Origin: Oscillospiraceae bacterium
Lineage (GTDB): Bacteria > Bacillota > Clostridia > Oscillospirales > SIG627
Reading direction: 5' to 3'
DNA: 64,000 nucleotides
Assembly (NCBI GenBank): GCA_034925865.1
Contig: JAYFRN010000012.1
Location: 1-64,000, forward strand
In this document: positions 36,353 to 45,162 of the stretch, one piece after another
How the letters are laid out: every line of letters starts with the position of its first letter
Numbering within the stretch: position 1 is the first letter of the stretch
Translations under genes and position numbers: made by a program
The notes under the pieces: generated by a model
Databases searched by the model: none
Seen by the model: only the letters and a program-made list of their open reading frames with translations
What the model was told of the DNA's origin: nothing

Positions 36353-37120
36353 TCAGCCTTCGTAGTCTATATTGTATTGCGCGTAAATCTCAGCGAGCCT
36401 GCCCGATGCCTTGATCGAAGCAAGGGCGTCATTGATGGCCTTGAGGAGCGTGGAATTGCCCTTCTTTACGGCTATCGCATAGGTTTCTTCTGTAAGTGGT
36501 TCGGTGAGAACCTTTACCTTGCCGCTGTTTTCCTCAGCGAGAGCAAGTGCGGGAAGGTTGTCGATTACAACAGCATCTACTTTCCCGGCAATAAGAGCGA
36601 TAACAGCCTCGGAGCCTGATTTATATGACTGTATGGTGTATCCATTCTCCTGGCAGTATTTTTCGCCCGTAGTGCCCTCCTGACAGGCGACGGTCTTTCC
36701 GGTAAGTCCGGAAACATCGGCTATAGCACTGTCGGAGGTGACTATTATGTTCTGAGATGCTTTGTAATAGTCATCTGAGAAATCGACATTTTTCTTTTTG
36801 TCTTCATCAGCGGTCATTCCCGCGATACCGACGTCATATTTGCCGCTGTCGATGCTGCCGACGATGGAATCAAAGTCGATATCGACGATCTCAAGCTCAA
36901 CTCCTATGTATTTTGCGATCTCGTTGGCAAGGTCAACGTCAAATCCGACAAACTTTCCGCTTTCGAGTTGTTCGAAGGGAGGGAATGCCGCGTTTGTCGC
37001 CATAACAAGCTTTCCGCGATTTTTGATTGTGTCAAGTGTCGGAGTGTTTCCGCAGGAGGAAGCGAAAAGCGCAAAAAGCGTCAGGATGCTCATGATGAGC
37101 GCTATTTTTTTGATTTTCAT
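36353..37120 (-). CDS. Amino-acid ABC transporter substrate-binding lipoprotein
   Basis: 255 residues from the ATG at 37120 (GAGG six bases upstream). A signal peptide ends FASSCG, a lipobox-type cysteine near residue 21. The mature part has GKLVMATNAAFPPFEQLESGKFVGFDVDLANEIAKYIG and SIDSGKYDVGIAGM, typical of family 3 binding proteins for polar amino acids. It should sit outside the membrane and feed the permease/ATPase encoded downstream. It heads the operon. Confidence 0.94.
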   Translation of the reverse strand: MKIKKIALIMSILTLFALFASSCGNTPTLDTIKNRGKLVMATNAAFPPFEQLESGKFVGFDVDLANEIAKYIGVELEIVDIDFDSIVGSIDSGKYDVGIAGMTADEDKKKNVDFSDDYYKASQNIIVTSDSAIADVSGLTGKTVACQEGTTGEKYCQENGYTIQSYKSGSEAVIALIAGKVDAVVIDNLPALALAEENSGKVKVLTEPLTEETYAIAVKKGNSTLLKAINDALASIKASGRLAEIYAQYNIDYEG

Positions 37121-37287
37121 TTTAAACCTCATGTAAAATAAGATTGATTTTATTCCGTTTATTCGGATACAAGAATAAATATACAGCAAATATGCAAATA
37201 AATCAATAGCTTTATTTGTTTTTTATTTATTATAGACATATTATGGCAATAAAAAACTCAACATTATATATTTAATGTCCTTTAATA

Positions 37288-37316
37288 TTGACAAGTACTT
37301 GATATCATGTTAAAAT
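37288..37316 (+). promoter_or_regulatory. Promoter of the first solute-binding lipoprotein gene
   Basis: TTGACA (37288-37293) and TAAAAT (37311-37316) with a 17-base spacer. The 37121-37362 gap between divergent genes is very AT-rich and holds no gene. Confidence 0.75.
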
Positions 37317-37362
37317 ATAATACACAAACTGTCCATTAAAAGCTTGATGTAAAGGAGAAATC

Positions 37363-38874
37363 ATGAAAAATATTTCGCATCGAATCACACGTGTGATTTG
37401 CGCTCTGCTTGCTTTGATGCTCACCGCATTTGTTTTTGCTTCATGCTCCGACGGCAATACTCCCTCGGCTCAGACAAAAACAGAACCCACCGCCGCCACG
37501 GAAACCTCTGCTACAACCGGAGAGATCAGCCGGGAAAACACCCCGGACAAGCTTCCTGCCAACATCGACCTCGGAGGCGAAACAGTTACCATATACTCCA
37601 GAAACGGATATACAAAAAACTTCACGGCTGAGGATCTCACGGAAGAAATAATGAACGATGCCGTTTACAACCGTCAGCTAAAGGTTGAGGAACGACTCAA
37701 GGTAAAGATTCAGGTCGTGGAAAACGGCAGTGCCGAGGAAGTGGCAAGCAAGGTCAAAATTGCGGCGCAATCAAACAGCGACGAATGCGATATCGCCGCT
37801 CTGCGCAATTACGAATCCTACGGACTTATTACAAATAAAATCTTCTATAACTATTATGAAAATCAATATATCGACCTCACCGCGCCCTGGTGGAGCCAGG
37901 CGCTTATCAACGCCTCCACCGTCGGAAAAGACAGAATATACGTCCTGATGGGCGATATAGACTCCTCGTTTATATCATGCATACAAGCCGTTTTCTTTAA
38001 TAAAGGAATTTATGAAAAGTATATAGGAAATCCCGACGAGCTCTATCAGACGGTCATCGACAGAAAATGGACCGTCGACAAGCTGATTGAGGTTTCTAAA
38101 ATGGTTCACGACGATGTCAACGGCAACGGAACCAAGGACAAAGAAGACGTTTACGGATACGGCGCCTCTCCCTGCGCCAATCAGTCGGCATCGGTCAACG
38201 GCGTCAAGATCGCCTATTCCGCCTTTAACGCCGACGGTTATCCGGAAATGGTATTCAATAATTCCCATACGGTTGACGCCGTCAAAAAGCTTTACGACGC
38301 ATTGTGGAATAACGAAGGCGCTTATGTCACCGCCGGCACACAGGCTGGTCTTGATGAGCTTACTGATAAATTTAAAAATGAAACCTTGATGTTATACAAT
38401 ATGAGCGTCAGCAGCCTCGGCACTTACCGTGAGATGAACACGGACTATACCGTGCTTCCGATGCCGATGCTCGACGAGGATCAGGGCGAATACTGCACTC
38501 AGGTCTCTGATGGTGCGGACGGCATTTCCGTTCTCGTCTCCTGCCCGGATTATGACCGCGCATGTATTACTCTCGAAGCGCTCGCGGCGGAAGGCTATCG
38601 CAGCGTGACCTATAAATACTATGAAACCGCGTTAAAGAAGGCATATGCCCGCGACGACAAGGTCGCTCAGATGCTCGACATACTTTCCAATACGGTTTAT
38701 TTCGATTTCATGTTCCTCCACGGCTCGCTCTTTTCCAATATCGGAAACTTTGTCCCGACAAAGCTTCTTAGTAAGGATGCCGCCGGCTTTGGTTCCGAAT
38801 ATGACAAGATCAAAGACGTATATCAGAAAACGCTTGACGGTCTTCTCAAATTCTATCAGACAGGTGAAGAATAA
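37363..38874 (+). CDS. Extracellular solute-binding lipoprotein, copy 1
   Basis: 503 residues. Signal peptide with lipobox (FVFASCSDG, Cys near 29), a Thr/Glu-rich linker with RENTPDKLPANIDLGGETV, then a long bilobal domain resembling family 1 (sugar-type) solute-binding proteins. GGAG is six bases before the ATG. It is strikingly similar in protein and DNA to the gene at 39081. No ABC permease or ATPase of the sugar type lies near it, so the transporter partner must be encoded elsewhere or these act as stand-alone receptors. The ligand is unknown. Confidence 0.86.
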   Translation: MKNISHRITRVICALLALMLTAFVFASCSDGNTPSAQTKTEPTAATETSATTGEISRENTPDKLPANIDLGGETVTIYSRNGYTKNFTAEDLTEEIMNDAVYNRQLKVEERLKVKIQVVENGSAEEVASKVKIAAQSNSDECDIAALRNYESYGLITNKIFYNYYENQYIDLTAPWWSQALINASTVGKDRIYVLMGDIDSSFISCIQAVFFNKGIYEKYIGNPDELYQTVIDRKWTVDKLIEVSKMVHDDVNGNGTKDKEDVYGYGASPCANQSASVNGVKIAYSAFNADGYPEMVFNNSHTVDAVKKLYDALWNNEGAYVTAGTQAGLDELTDKFKNETLMLYNMSVSSLGTYREMNTDYTVLPMPMLDEDQGEYCTQVSDGADGISVLVSCPDYDRACITLEALAAEGYRSVTYKYYETALKKAYARDDKVAQMLDILSNTVYFDFMFLHGSLFSNIGNFVPTKLLSKDAAGFGSEYDKIKDVYQKTLDGLLKFYQTGEE

Positions 38875-38896
38875 GTAAGTATCCGAAGATTCGCTT

Positions 38897-38922
38897 AAGG
38901 ACCCTTTTTCAAAAGGGTCCTT
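38897..38922 (+). terminator. Hairpin terminator after copy 1
   Basis: AAGGACCC and GGGTCCTT with flanking T/A pairs form a strong stem, the same sequence as at 27838-27862. Confidence 0.8.
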
Positions 38923-39080
38923 ATAATACCTCTGAACTCATAAATCATTCCCGATTTTCAAAAATATATCGTCTGCACCTTAACAATTCTTAACTCGATT
39001 TCATCTTGATTTGTTCGGCATGTTTTATTAAAGCTTTTTCCTAAACATATATTAATTTTCTTAAGGAGACGAAAAGGATA

Positions 39081-40580
39081 ATGAACATTTCACATTCGCG
39101 AGTCATCGCCGCCCTCCTCGCTTTAATGCTCACCGCCACTGTATTTGCATCATGCTCAGACGCAAAAGATCCCTCGGTTCAGACAAAAGCCGGAACCGGC
39201 TCCGTAACCCAGACCGACACGACAGAGGAAATGAGCCGTGAAAACACCCCGGACAAGCTTCCCGATGATATCGACTTCGGAGGCGAAACCGTAGTCATAT
39301 ACACGAGAGACACTTTTTCAAAGTATTTTACGGCAGAGGATATTACCGAGGAAATAATGAACGACGCCGTTTACAACCGGCAATTGAAGGTTGAGGAGCG
39401 TCTTAAGGTTAAAATCAACGCCGTCGAATGCGGCGGAGCGGCCGATGTCGCAAGCAAGGTAAAAACCATAGCGCAATCCAACAGCGACGAATGTGACATC
39501 GCCGCTCTGCGCAATTACGAATCCTACGGACTGATCACCGACAAGGTTTTTTATAATTATTATGAAAACGAATATATAGACTTTTCCGCTCCTTGGTGGA
39601 GCCAGGCGCTTATCAACGCCTCCACCATAGGCAAGGACAGGGTATACGTCCTGATGGGCGATATTGACGCGTCATTCATCGCGGCTATGCAATCCGTATT
39701 TTTCAACAAAGGAATATATGAAAAATATATCGGAAATCCAAATGAGCTATATCAAACTGTCATAGACAGAAAATGGACAGTCGACAAGCTTATTGAGCTT
39801 TCCAAGAGGGTTCACGACGACGTAAACGGCAACGGAATCCAGGACAAAGATGACATTTACGGATACGGCGCTTCTCCCTGCGCAAATCAGGCCGCTTCCG
39901 TCAGCGGCGTTAAGATCATTTTCTCCTCCTTCAACGCGGACGGATATCCCGAAATGGTTTTCAACAATTCCCATACAGTCGACGCCATCGCAAAGCTTTA
40001 CAGCGCTATGTGGAATAATGAGGGCGCATATATCACCGCCGGCTCACAGGACGGCCTTAACGAGCTTACGGATAAATTCAAGAACGAAACACTCATGTTT
40101 TACAATCTCAGTGTGGGTTCCCTCGGAGCTTATCGTGAAATGAACACGGACTATACCGTGCTTCCAATGCCGATGCTCGACGAAGATCAAGGCGAATACT
40201 GCACTGAGGTCTCCACGGGAGCGGATGGCATTTCCGTTCTTATCTCCTGCCCGGATTATGACCGCGCCTGCATCACTCTTGAGGCGCTCGCGGCGGAAGG
40301 CTACCGCAGCATAACCTATAAATACTATGAAACCGCTTTAAAGAAGACTTACGCCCGCGACGATATGGTCGCTCATATGTTGGATATCCTTTCCGGTACG
40401 GTTTATTTCGATTTTATGTTCCTTCACGGCATGCAGTTTTCCAATATCGGGAACTTCATCCCGACACTCCTTCTGAAAAAGGACGCCGCCGGCTTTGCCT
40501 CCGAATATGACAAGATTAAAGACGTATATCAGAAAACGCTTGATAATCTTTTGAAATTTTATCAGACCGGAGAAGAATAA
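39081..40580 (+). CDS. Extracellular solute-binding lipoprotein, copy 2 (tandem duplicate)
   Basis: 499 residues, aligned almost end to end with the previous gene. Shared blocks include TIAQSNSDECDIAALRNYESYGLIT, WWSQALINAST, DYTVLPMPMLDEDQGEYCT and the C-terminal YQKTL-LLKFYQTGEE. They differ mostly in the leader/linker and at scattered surface positions. Lipobox cysteine in FASCSDAK. AAAGGA precedes the ATG. A tandem duplication followed by divergence is the simplest history. It may bind a related but different ligand. Confidence 0.86.
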   Translation: MNISHSRVIAALLALMLTATVFASCSDAKDPSVQTKAGTGSVTQTDTTEEMSRENTPDKLPDDIDFGGETVVIYTRDTFSKYFTAEDITEEIMNDAVYNRQLKVEERLKVKINAVECGGAADVASKVKTIAQSNSDECDIAALRNYESYGLITDKVFYNYYENEYIDFSAPWWSQALINASTIGKDRVYVLMGDIDASFIAAMQSVFFNKGIYEKYIGNPNELYQTVIDRKWTVDKLIELSKRVHDDVNGNGIQDKDDIYGYGASPCANQAASVSGVKIIFSSFNADGYPEMVFNNSHTVDAIAKLYSAMWNNEGAYITAGSQDGLNELTDKFKNETLMFYNLSVGSLGAYREMNTDYTVLPMPMLDEDQGEYCTEVSTGADGISVLISCPDYDRACITLEALAAEGYRSITYKYYETALKKTYARDDMVAHMLDILSGTVYFDFMFLHGMQFSNIGNFIPTLLLKKDAAGFASEYDKIKDVYQKTLDNLLKFYQTGEE

Positions 40581-40664
40581 AAGCATCGTAGGATCATTAA
40601 GTTTTTGGGCCTTCTTTTAGAAAAGGTTCTTACAAATCGCAAATATCAATTGTTTTTATGAATC

Positions 40665-40716
40665 AGCTTTTTAGGGGTCCGGGGGGCTTGTTCGCGAAAA
40701 AGCCCCCCGGCGTTCC
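40665..40716. repeat. Family C REP-like palindrome, copy 1
   Basis: AGCTTTTTAGGGGTCCGG then GGGGGGCTTGTTCGCG and AAAAAGCCCCCCGGCGTTCC. The GGGGGGCT/AGCCCCCC stem is strong. It is the same unit as at 52562-52614 and in the tandem array at 62425-62836. A weaker hairpin (GGGCCTTCTTTT with AAAAGGTTCTT, about 40603-40632) precedes it. Confidence 0.8.
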
Positions 40717-40751
40717 TTTAATAACAAACATTGAAAGGTTTGCCGAAATCA

Positions 40752-42023
40752 ATGAAGCTCAACTATAAGCGCACGTTTTTTATCGGTTTTGCATTTATGT
40801 CAATCTGCGCCTTCTGGCAGATGTATGACAGCGTAATCCCTAAAATACTCGAAGGTACATTCCTGATGAAGGAAACGGCTGTCGGCGTTATCATGGCCGC
40901 CGACAATGTTCTCGCGCTGTTTATGCTTCCGCTTTTCGGCGCAATTTCAGATAAAGCAAATACTTCACTCGGGCGCCGCACACCGTTTATCATTATAGGT
41001 ACTCTGTGCGCCGGCGTCGCGGCAATATTGATACCGGTTGCCGCCGAAGCTTCCAGCCTTATATTCTTCTTCGTCACATTGGCAATCGTCCTTATTGCAA
41101 TGAGCATATACCGTTCCCCCGCGGTTGCGCTTATGCCTGATCTCACTCCGAAACCGCTCCGGAGCAAGGCAAACGCCGTGATAAACCTGATGGGCACATT
41201 CGGAGGAATTTTCACGCTAGTCATGATTTCCGTATTGAAGCCGAGTGTTTCCGGATCATATAAGCCGCTGTTCTTCGCTATTGTCGGATTTATGTTTATT
41301 TGTATTACCGTTCTTTTAATTACAATCCGCGAAAGAAAGCTCGCAAAGAAGATCGGGATTTACGATGTAGATGAAAATCGCTCCGACGCTTCAAAAACGG
41401 AATCTAAAATGGATCCGGCAGTCAAGCGTTCTCTTGTTTTTCTTTTGATCTCCATTGTCTTTTGGTTTTTCGCGTATAACGCCGTCTCCACCGCGTTTTC
41501 CAGGTATACAACCGCCGTATGGGGCGATACGACCGACGAATATTCCAAATATCTTATGAGCGCCACGATCACAGCGACATTAGCCTTCTTTCCCATTGGT
41601 CTGTTGTCCTCCCGCCTGGGGCGCAAAAAGGTCATTCTGGGCGGAATTGTGATTATGGCCGCGTCATTTTTTGCGGGATTTTTCTTCCATTCGGTTACTG
41701 TGTCTGCATATTTCGTTTTTGCCTTTGTCGGCATAGGCTGGGCGGCAATAAATGTAAACAGCTATCCGATGGTCGTTGAAATGAGCCGCGGATCAGACGT
41801 CGGGAAGTATACCGGAATATATTATTTCTTTTCAATGGCCGCTCAGATCGTAACTCCTATATTTTCAGGATTTTTAATTGAAAAGCTTTCAATAGGATAC
41901 AGAATTCTTTTCCCGTATGCGGCTTTCTTTTCCGCCGCCGCGTTTGTGACAATGCTATTTGTACGCCACGGCGACAGTAAGCCTGACGCCGGAAGCGCCG
42001 CGGAAGCAGAAGAGGATGCATAA
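40752..42023 (+). CDS. MFS transporter, SLC45-like
   Basis: 423 residues from the ATG at 40752, about twelve membrane helices. The loop after helix 2 reads SDKANTSLGRRTPFIIIGT, the R-R-P motif of SLC45 / sucrose-type and glycoside-type carriers, and a second copy of the motif (LSSRLGRKKVILGG) lies in the C-terminal half. It has a mid-protein charged loop (about 205-235). The C-terminus is acidic. AAAGG lies further upstream than usual (14 bases). Substrate unknown; a sugar or glycoside is likely given the neighbouring binding proteins. Confidence 0.85.
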   Translation: MKLNYKRTFFIGFAFMSICAFWQMYDSVIPKILEGTFLMKETAVGVIMAADNVLALFMLPLFGAISDKANTSLGRRTPFIIIGTLCAGVAAILIPVAAEASSLIFFFVTLAIVLIAMSIYRSPAVALMPDLTPKPLRSKANAVINLMGTFGGIFTLVMISVLKPSVSGSYKPLFFAIVGFMFICITVLLITIRERKLAKKIGIYDVDENRSDASKTESKMDPAVKRSLVFLLISIVFWFFAYNAVSTAFSRYTTAVWGDTTDEYSKYLMSATITATLAFFPIGLLSSRLGRKKVILGGIVIMAASFFAGFFFHSVTVSAYFVFAFVGIGWAAINVNSYPMVVEMSRGSDVGKYTGIYYFFSMAAQIVTPIFSGFLIEKLSIGYRILFPYAAFFSAAAFVTMLFVRHGDSKPDAGSAAEAEEDA

Positions 42024-42032
42024 AGGCCCCTT

Positions 42033-42060
42033 TGCGGACGACCAAAGGTCGCCCCTACAA
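42033..42060. repeat. Family E palindrome, copy 2
   Basis: GCGGACGACC-AAA-GGTCGCCCC then CTACAATTTTG. The form matches 27869-27891 (palindrome plus CTACA-T-rich tail). A second small hairpin, ATGGGATTTA/TAAAACCCAT, follows at 42065-42087. Confidence 0.6.
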
Positions 42061-42121
42061 TTTTGATGGGATTTATTAAAACCCATTTGTACATAATCAT
42101 TAAAAATCGAAGGAAATCAAC

Positions 42122-42952
42122 GTGGATACCATATTCATGCTCATAGGGCTTTTTATCTGCCTGTTTATTATTTACCTCTTTCTTATAATGCCGGCCTTTG
42201 ACCGGCGCTGCGCGAAGGATTTTCGCCGAAAGCTCACGGGAAAGCGCCGTCTGATTGCCCACCGCGGGCTTCATTTCGCGGATAAGGTTCCGGAAAATTC
42301 ACTCGCGGCGTTCTCTCGCGCGCGGGAAGCCGGATACGGGATCGAGCTTGACGTCAGGCTCACCTCTGACGGCGTACCTGTCGTTTTCCACGACGACGGC
42401 GCATCACGCATGTGCGGAGCTGATAAGCTCATAAAAGACATGACTTTTGAAGAAGTGAAAAATCTCCGCCTGCTCGGAACGGAAGAAAGGATTCCTACTT
42501 TTCAAGAAGCTCTTTCAGTTATCGGCGGAGCCGTTCCGCTGCTTGTCGAAATAAAATGCACTAAATTCGATAATAAGCTTTGCGAAAAAACCGCCGTCTT
42601 GCTTGACACATATCCCGGTGAATACATAATCGAATCGTTTCATCCGATGGCAGTTCACTGGTTTCAGCAAAATCGCCGTCAAATCGTCCGCGGACAGCTG
42701 GTGTACTCCTTTTCCAAAGAAGAAAAGAAGAAGAATTTTTCTTACCGGCTTCTCGAAAAGTTGCTTTTGAACCTTTTTTCACGCCCTGATTTTATTGCGT
42801 ATCCCAAATCCGGTTACCGGTCGCTCGCTCTCTCACTGTGCGCCAAAGCGTTCGGATGCATGAAATTCGTCTGGACCGCGTCCTCTCTCGAGGAGGCGGA
42901 AAAGCTTCTTGGCTCCGCCGACGCCGTTATCTTTGAAAAAGGCTCGCTTTAA
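42122..42952 (+). CDS. Glycerophosphodiester phosphodiesterase
   Basis: 276 residues, GTG start with AAGGA seven bases upstream. An N-terminal membrane helix (FMLIGLFICLFIIYLFLIM) anchors a GDPD domain: LIAHRGLHFADKVPENSLAAF (the HR motif), GIELDVRLTSDGVPVVFHDD (metal Glu/Asp and second His), and VEIKC. It hydrolyses glycerophosphodiesters to glycerol-3-phosphate and an alcohol. The single N-terminal helix would hold it at the membrane; a topology test would show which side. Confidence 0.93.
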   Translation: MDTIFMLIGLFICLFIIYLFLIMPAFDRRCAKDFRRKLTGKRRLIAHRGLHFADKVPENSLAAFSRAREAGYGIELDVRLTSDGVPVVFHDDGASRMCGADKLIKDMTFEEVKNLRLLGTEERIPTFQEALSVIGGAVPLLVEIKCTKFDNKLCEKTAVLLDTYPGEYIIESFHPMAVHWFQQNRRQIVRGQLVYSFSKEEKKKNFSYRLLEKLLLNLFSRPDFIAYPKSGYRSLALSLCAKAFGCMKFVWTASSLEEAEKLLGSADAVIFEKGSL

Positions 42953-43013
42953 GGGATAAGGAAAACTTTAATATTTATCCTTAATCTCGCCGCGTTTTCT
43001 TTTACGGCACAAA

Positions 43014-43050
43014 GCAGGGGCAAAGCAATTTAGCTTTGCCCCTGTTTTTA
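43014..43050 (+). terminator. Terminator after the glycerophosphodiesterase gene
   Basis: CAGGGGCAAAGC and GCTTTGCCCCTG are a perfect twelve-base stem around six bases, followed by TTTTTA. It lies between convergent genes ending at 42952 and 43128. Confidence 0.93.
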
Positions 43051-43059
43051 TCTATTTTG

Positions 43060-43100
43060 AATTGAGTTTCTTGCCAGGCTTCTTTTCTAAAGAAGCCGCG
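43060..43100 (-). repeat. Family D repeat, copy 1
   Basis: Read on the minus strand, CGCGGCTTCTTTAGAAAAGA then AGCCTGGCAAGAAACTCAAT matches 60053-60092 almost base for base. The GGCTTCTTT/AAAGAAGCC arms form a hairpin. A shorter, weaker relative lies near 10495-10520. Confidence 0.72.
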
Positions 43101-43127
43101 TATCCTTCGTATACCTCGTTCTCTTCT

Positions 43128-44438
43128 TTAGTCTCCCATTGTGTTGTCAAGATAGCTCTCATATGCCGCCATATCAAAATATCCGGTTCCCGTCAATCCG
43201 AAAAGAATCGTCTTTGCTTCCCCGGATTCGCGGCATTTTTCCGCTTCTTTTATCGCTGCATAAATGGCATGTGCTGATTCCGGCGCGGGAAGAATTGTTT
43301 CCGCCCTCGCAAACAACGTTGCGGCATAGAAAACATCCCGCTGCTTGACGGATATCGCTCTCATCAGCCCGTCATCGTAAAGCTGTGAAATGAGCGGACT
43401 CATTCCGTGATATCTGAGCCCTCCCGCATGATTCGGCGAAGGAATAAAATCACAGCCGAGCGTATACATCTTTGCTTTGGGCGTGATACGTCCGGTATCG
43501 CAAAAATCATACTCAAATTTACCCTTTGTCAGCGAAGGGCAGGAAAACGGCTCGACCGCGATAAATTCGGTTTTTGTGTTGTTTTGAATTTTGTCTCTCA
43601 TAAACGGAGCGATCAAGCCGCCGAGATTGCTTCCGCCGCCCGCGCAGCCTATTACGATATCAGGATATTCACCGATAAGCTTCATCGCAGCCTCAGATTC
43701 GAGACCGATAATCGACTGATGAAGAAGGACCTGATTTAATACAGACCCGAGAACATAACGACAGTTTTCGGTCTTTACCGCGGTTTCCACCGCCTCGGAA
43801 ATAGCGCATCCGAGGCTTCCTCCGCATTTTGGATCCACCGCGAGAATGCGGCGTCCGGCTTCTGTCGTGTTGCTCGGGCTGGGGATTACACTCGAACCGA
43901 ACGTACGCATGACCGATTTTCTGTAGGGTTTCTGTTCAAAGGAGGTCTTGACCATATAAACGGTAAGCCCAAGCCCGAAATACGAGCATGCCTCTGACAG
44001 AGCGGTTCCCCATTGTCCGGCGCCCGTCTCGGTCGTAAGACACGTAAGCCCCTGTTTTTTAGCGTAATAAGCCTGTGCAATTGCGGTATTCAGCTTATGG
44101 CTGCCGGAGGTGTTTCCCCCCTCGTATTTACAGTAAATATGCGCGGGAGTGTCAAGCTTCTTTTCAAGGTTATAACAGCGGACGAGCGCAGACGGACGGT
44201 ATATCTCGTACATTTCCATAATTTCGTCCGGAATGTCAAAAAAACGCGTGACATCGTCTGTTTCCTGCTTGGAAAGCTCTTCGCAGAATACGGGATAAAG
44301 ATCCTCGGCCTTTAAGGCTCTGCCGGACTGCGGATCGATCAGCGGAGCGGGCTTATTTTTCATATCAGCCCGCAGATTATACCACTGCCGCGGAATTGCG
44401 CTTTCCGGTAATATGAATCTGTGAGGAATGTGTGACAT
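43128..44438 (-). CDS. TrpB2-type tryptophan synthase beta-like enzyme
   Basis: 436 residues from the ATG at 44438 (AAAGGAG eight bases upstream). The PLP lysine is in GGNTSGSHKLN (Lys115), and the glycine phosphate loop is CAGGGSNLGG. The long N-terminal segment (RADMKNKPAPLIDPQSG) and SEEL/DIPDEI region identify the TrpB2 branch, which is distinct from TrpB1 found with TrpA. TrpB2 enzymes can join indole and serine to tryptophan, perhaps as indole salvage. No other trp genes are nearby. A Trp-type T-box leads the transcript (44503-44850), which supports tryptophan as the product. Confidence 0.93.
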   Translation of the reverse strand: MSHIPHRFILPESAIPRQWYNLRADMKNKPAPLIDPQSGRALKAEDLYPVFCEELSKQETDDVTRFFDIPDEIMEMYEIYRPSALVRCYNLEKKLDTPAHIYCKYEGGNTSGSHKLNTAIAQAYYAKKQGLTCLTTETGAGQWGTALSEACSYFGLGLTVYMVKTSFEQKPYRKSVMRTFGSSVIPSPSNTTEAGRRILAVDPKCGGSLGCAISEAVETAVKTENCRYVLGSVLNQVLLHQSIIGLESEAAMKLIGEYPDIVIGCAGGGSNLGGLIAPFMRDKIQNNTKTEFIAVEPFSCPSLTKGKFEYDFCDTGRITPKAKMYTLGCDFIPSPNHAGGLRYHGMSPLISQLYDDGLMRAISVKQRDVFYAATLFARAETILPAPESAHAIYAAIKEAEKCRESGEAKTILFGLTGTGYFDMAAYESYLDNTMGD

Positions 44439-44502
44439 AGTGTTAACTCCTTTTGCCAGTGGCAATTCAATATTACAGAAAAAGTCGGAATTGCGGCAAA
44501 AC

Positions 44503-44850
44503 AAAAAAGCCCTGTCCCTAGAATACGGGACAGCGGCCTGTTATACCACCCGTGACATAGAATTTGCCGCGCTTAAGCAAATAAACGCGGACACATACGG
44601 CAAAATAAACTTATAGATATGCCGGAAAAATACGGCATACGGCAAAGAATCTGCTTATATGCGTTTCCGAAATAACGACCGGAATACCCGTCGGACATTA
44701 CTTGCGTCTCTGAAGAATTGTAATCGACGCTTTCTCTCCGCTCTCATAAGTCCATTCTCCGATATCGCGAACTGCCGCACTCACACCATTATGCAACTCT
44801 CTGAAGCCGTTCAACCGAATACTACTCTTACTCAACGATTTTTTCTGTTT
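44503..44850 (-). ncRNA. T-box leader with UGG (tryptophan) specifier
   Basis: On the minus strand, stem I begins with AATCG (pairing with CGATT later), followed by GAGTAAGAGTAGTA. Opposite AGTA is GAA-TGG-A (specifier at 44754-44752), then CTTATGAGAG, the kink-turn side. The T-box core reads GGGTGGTATAACAGG (44552-44538). The terminator stem CTGTCCC/GGGACAG followed by GGCTTTTTTG ends at 44503. Uncharged tRNA-Trp would stabilise the antiterminator and allow trpB2 transcription. Confidence 0.88.
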
Positions 44851-44855
44851 GGTAT

Positions 44856-44884
44856 ATTATAATCCGCTTATATCAAAATGTCAA
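44856..44884 (-). promoter_or_regulatory. Promoter of the T-box/trpB2 transcript
   Basis: Minus strand TTGACA (44884-44879) and TATAAT (44861-44856), exactly 17 bases apart and both perfect. Stem I of the T-box follows within about 20 bases. Confidence 0.9.
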
Positions 44885-45012
44885 CAATATTTTTAATTTA
44901 TTTAATATTTTTTTTTATGAAAACGGCACTTTTAATATTGTCAAACCTTCGGCAAAAGCATTTAATAATTGTAATTTATCAGGGATTCTGCTCTCTCAGC
45001 GAGCAAAAACAG

Positions 45013-45066
45013 CACTATTTTTGTTTATTATTGCCATTTGCAATAAAACAAAAAATAGTGTATAAT
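45013..45066 (+). promoter_or_regulatory. carD promoter overlapped by a long inverted repeat
   Basis: TTGCAA (45038-45043) and TATAAT (45061-45066) are 17 bases apart. An inverted repeat, CACTATTTTTGTTTATTATT and its near-complement AATAAAACAAAAAATAGTG, spans 45013-45060 with a five-base centre. It covers the -35 box and spacer, so it could be an operator or a terminator-like stem. Confidence 0.65.
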
Positions 45067-45162
45067 ATATATGTAATGATTTTTCAATTTAAGTTTAATG
45101 TCTTTTTAAGATGGGGATAATCATCACGGATGCAAATCGTCACGGAAAGGGTGGGTAAATTG

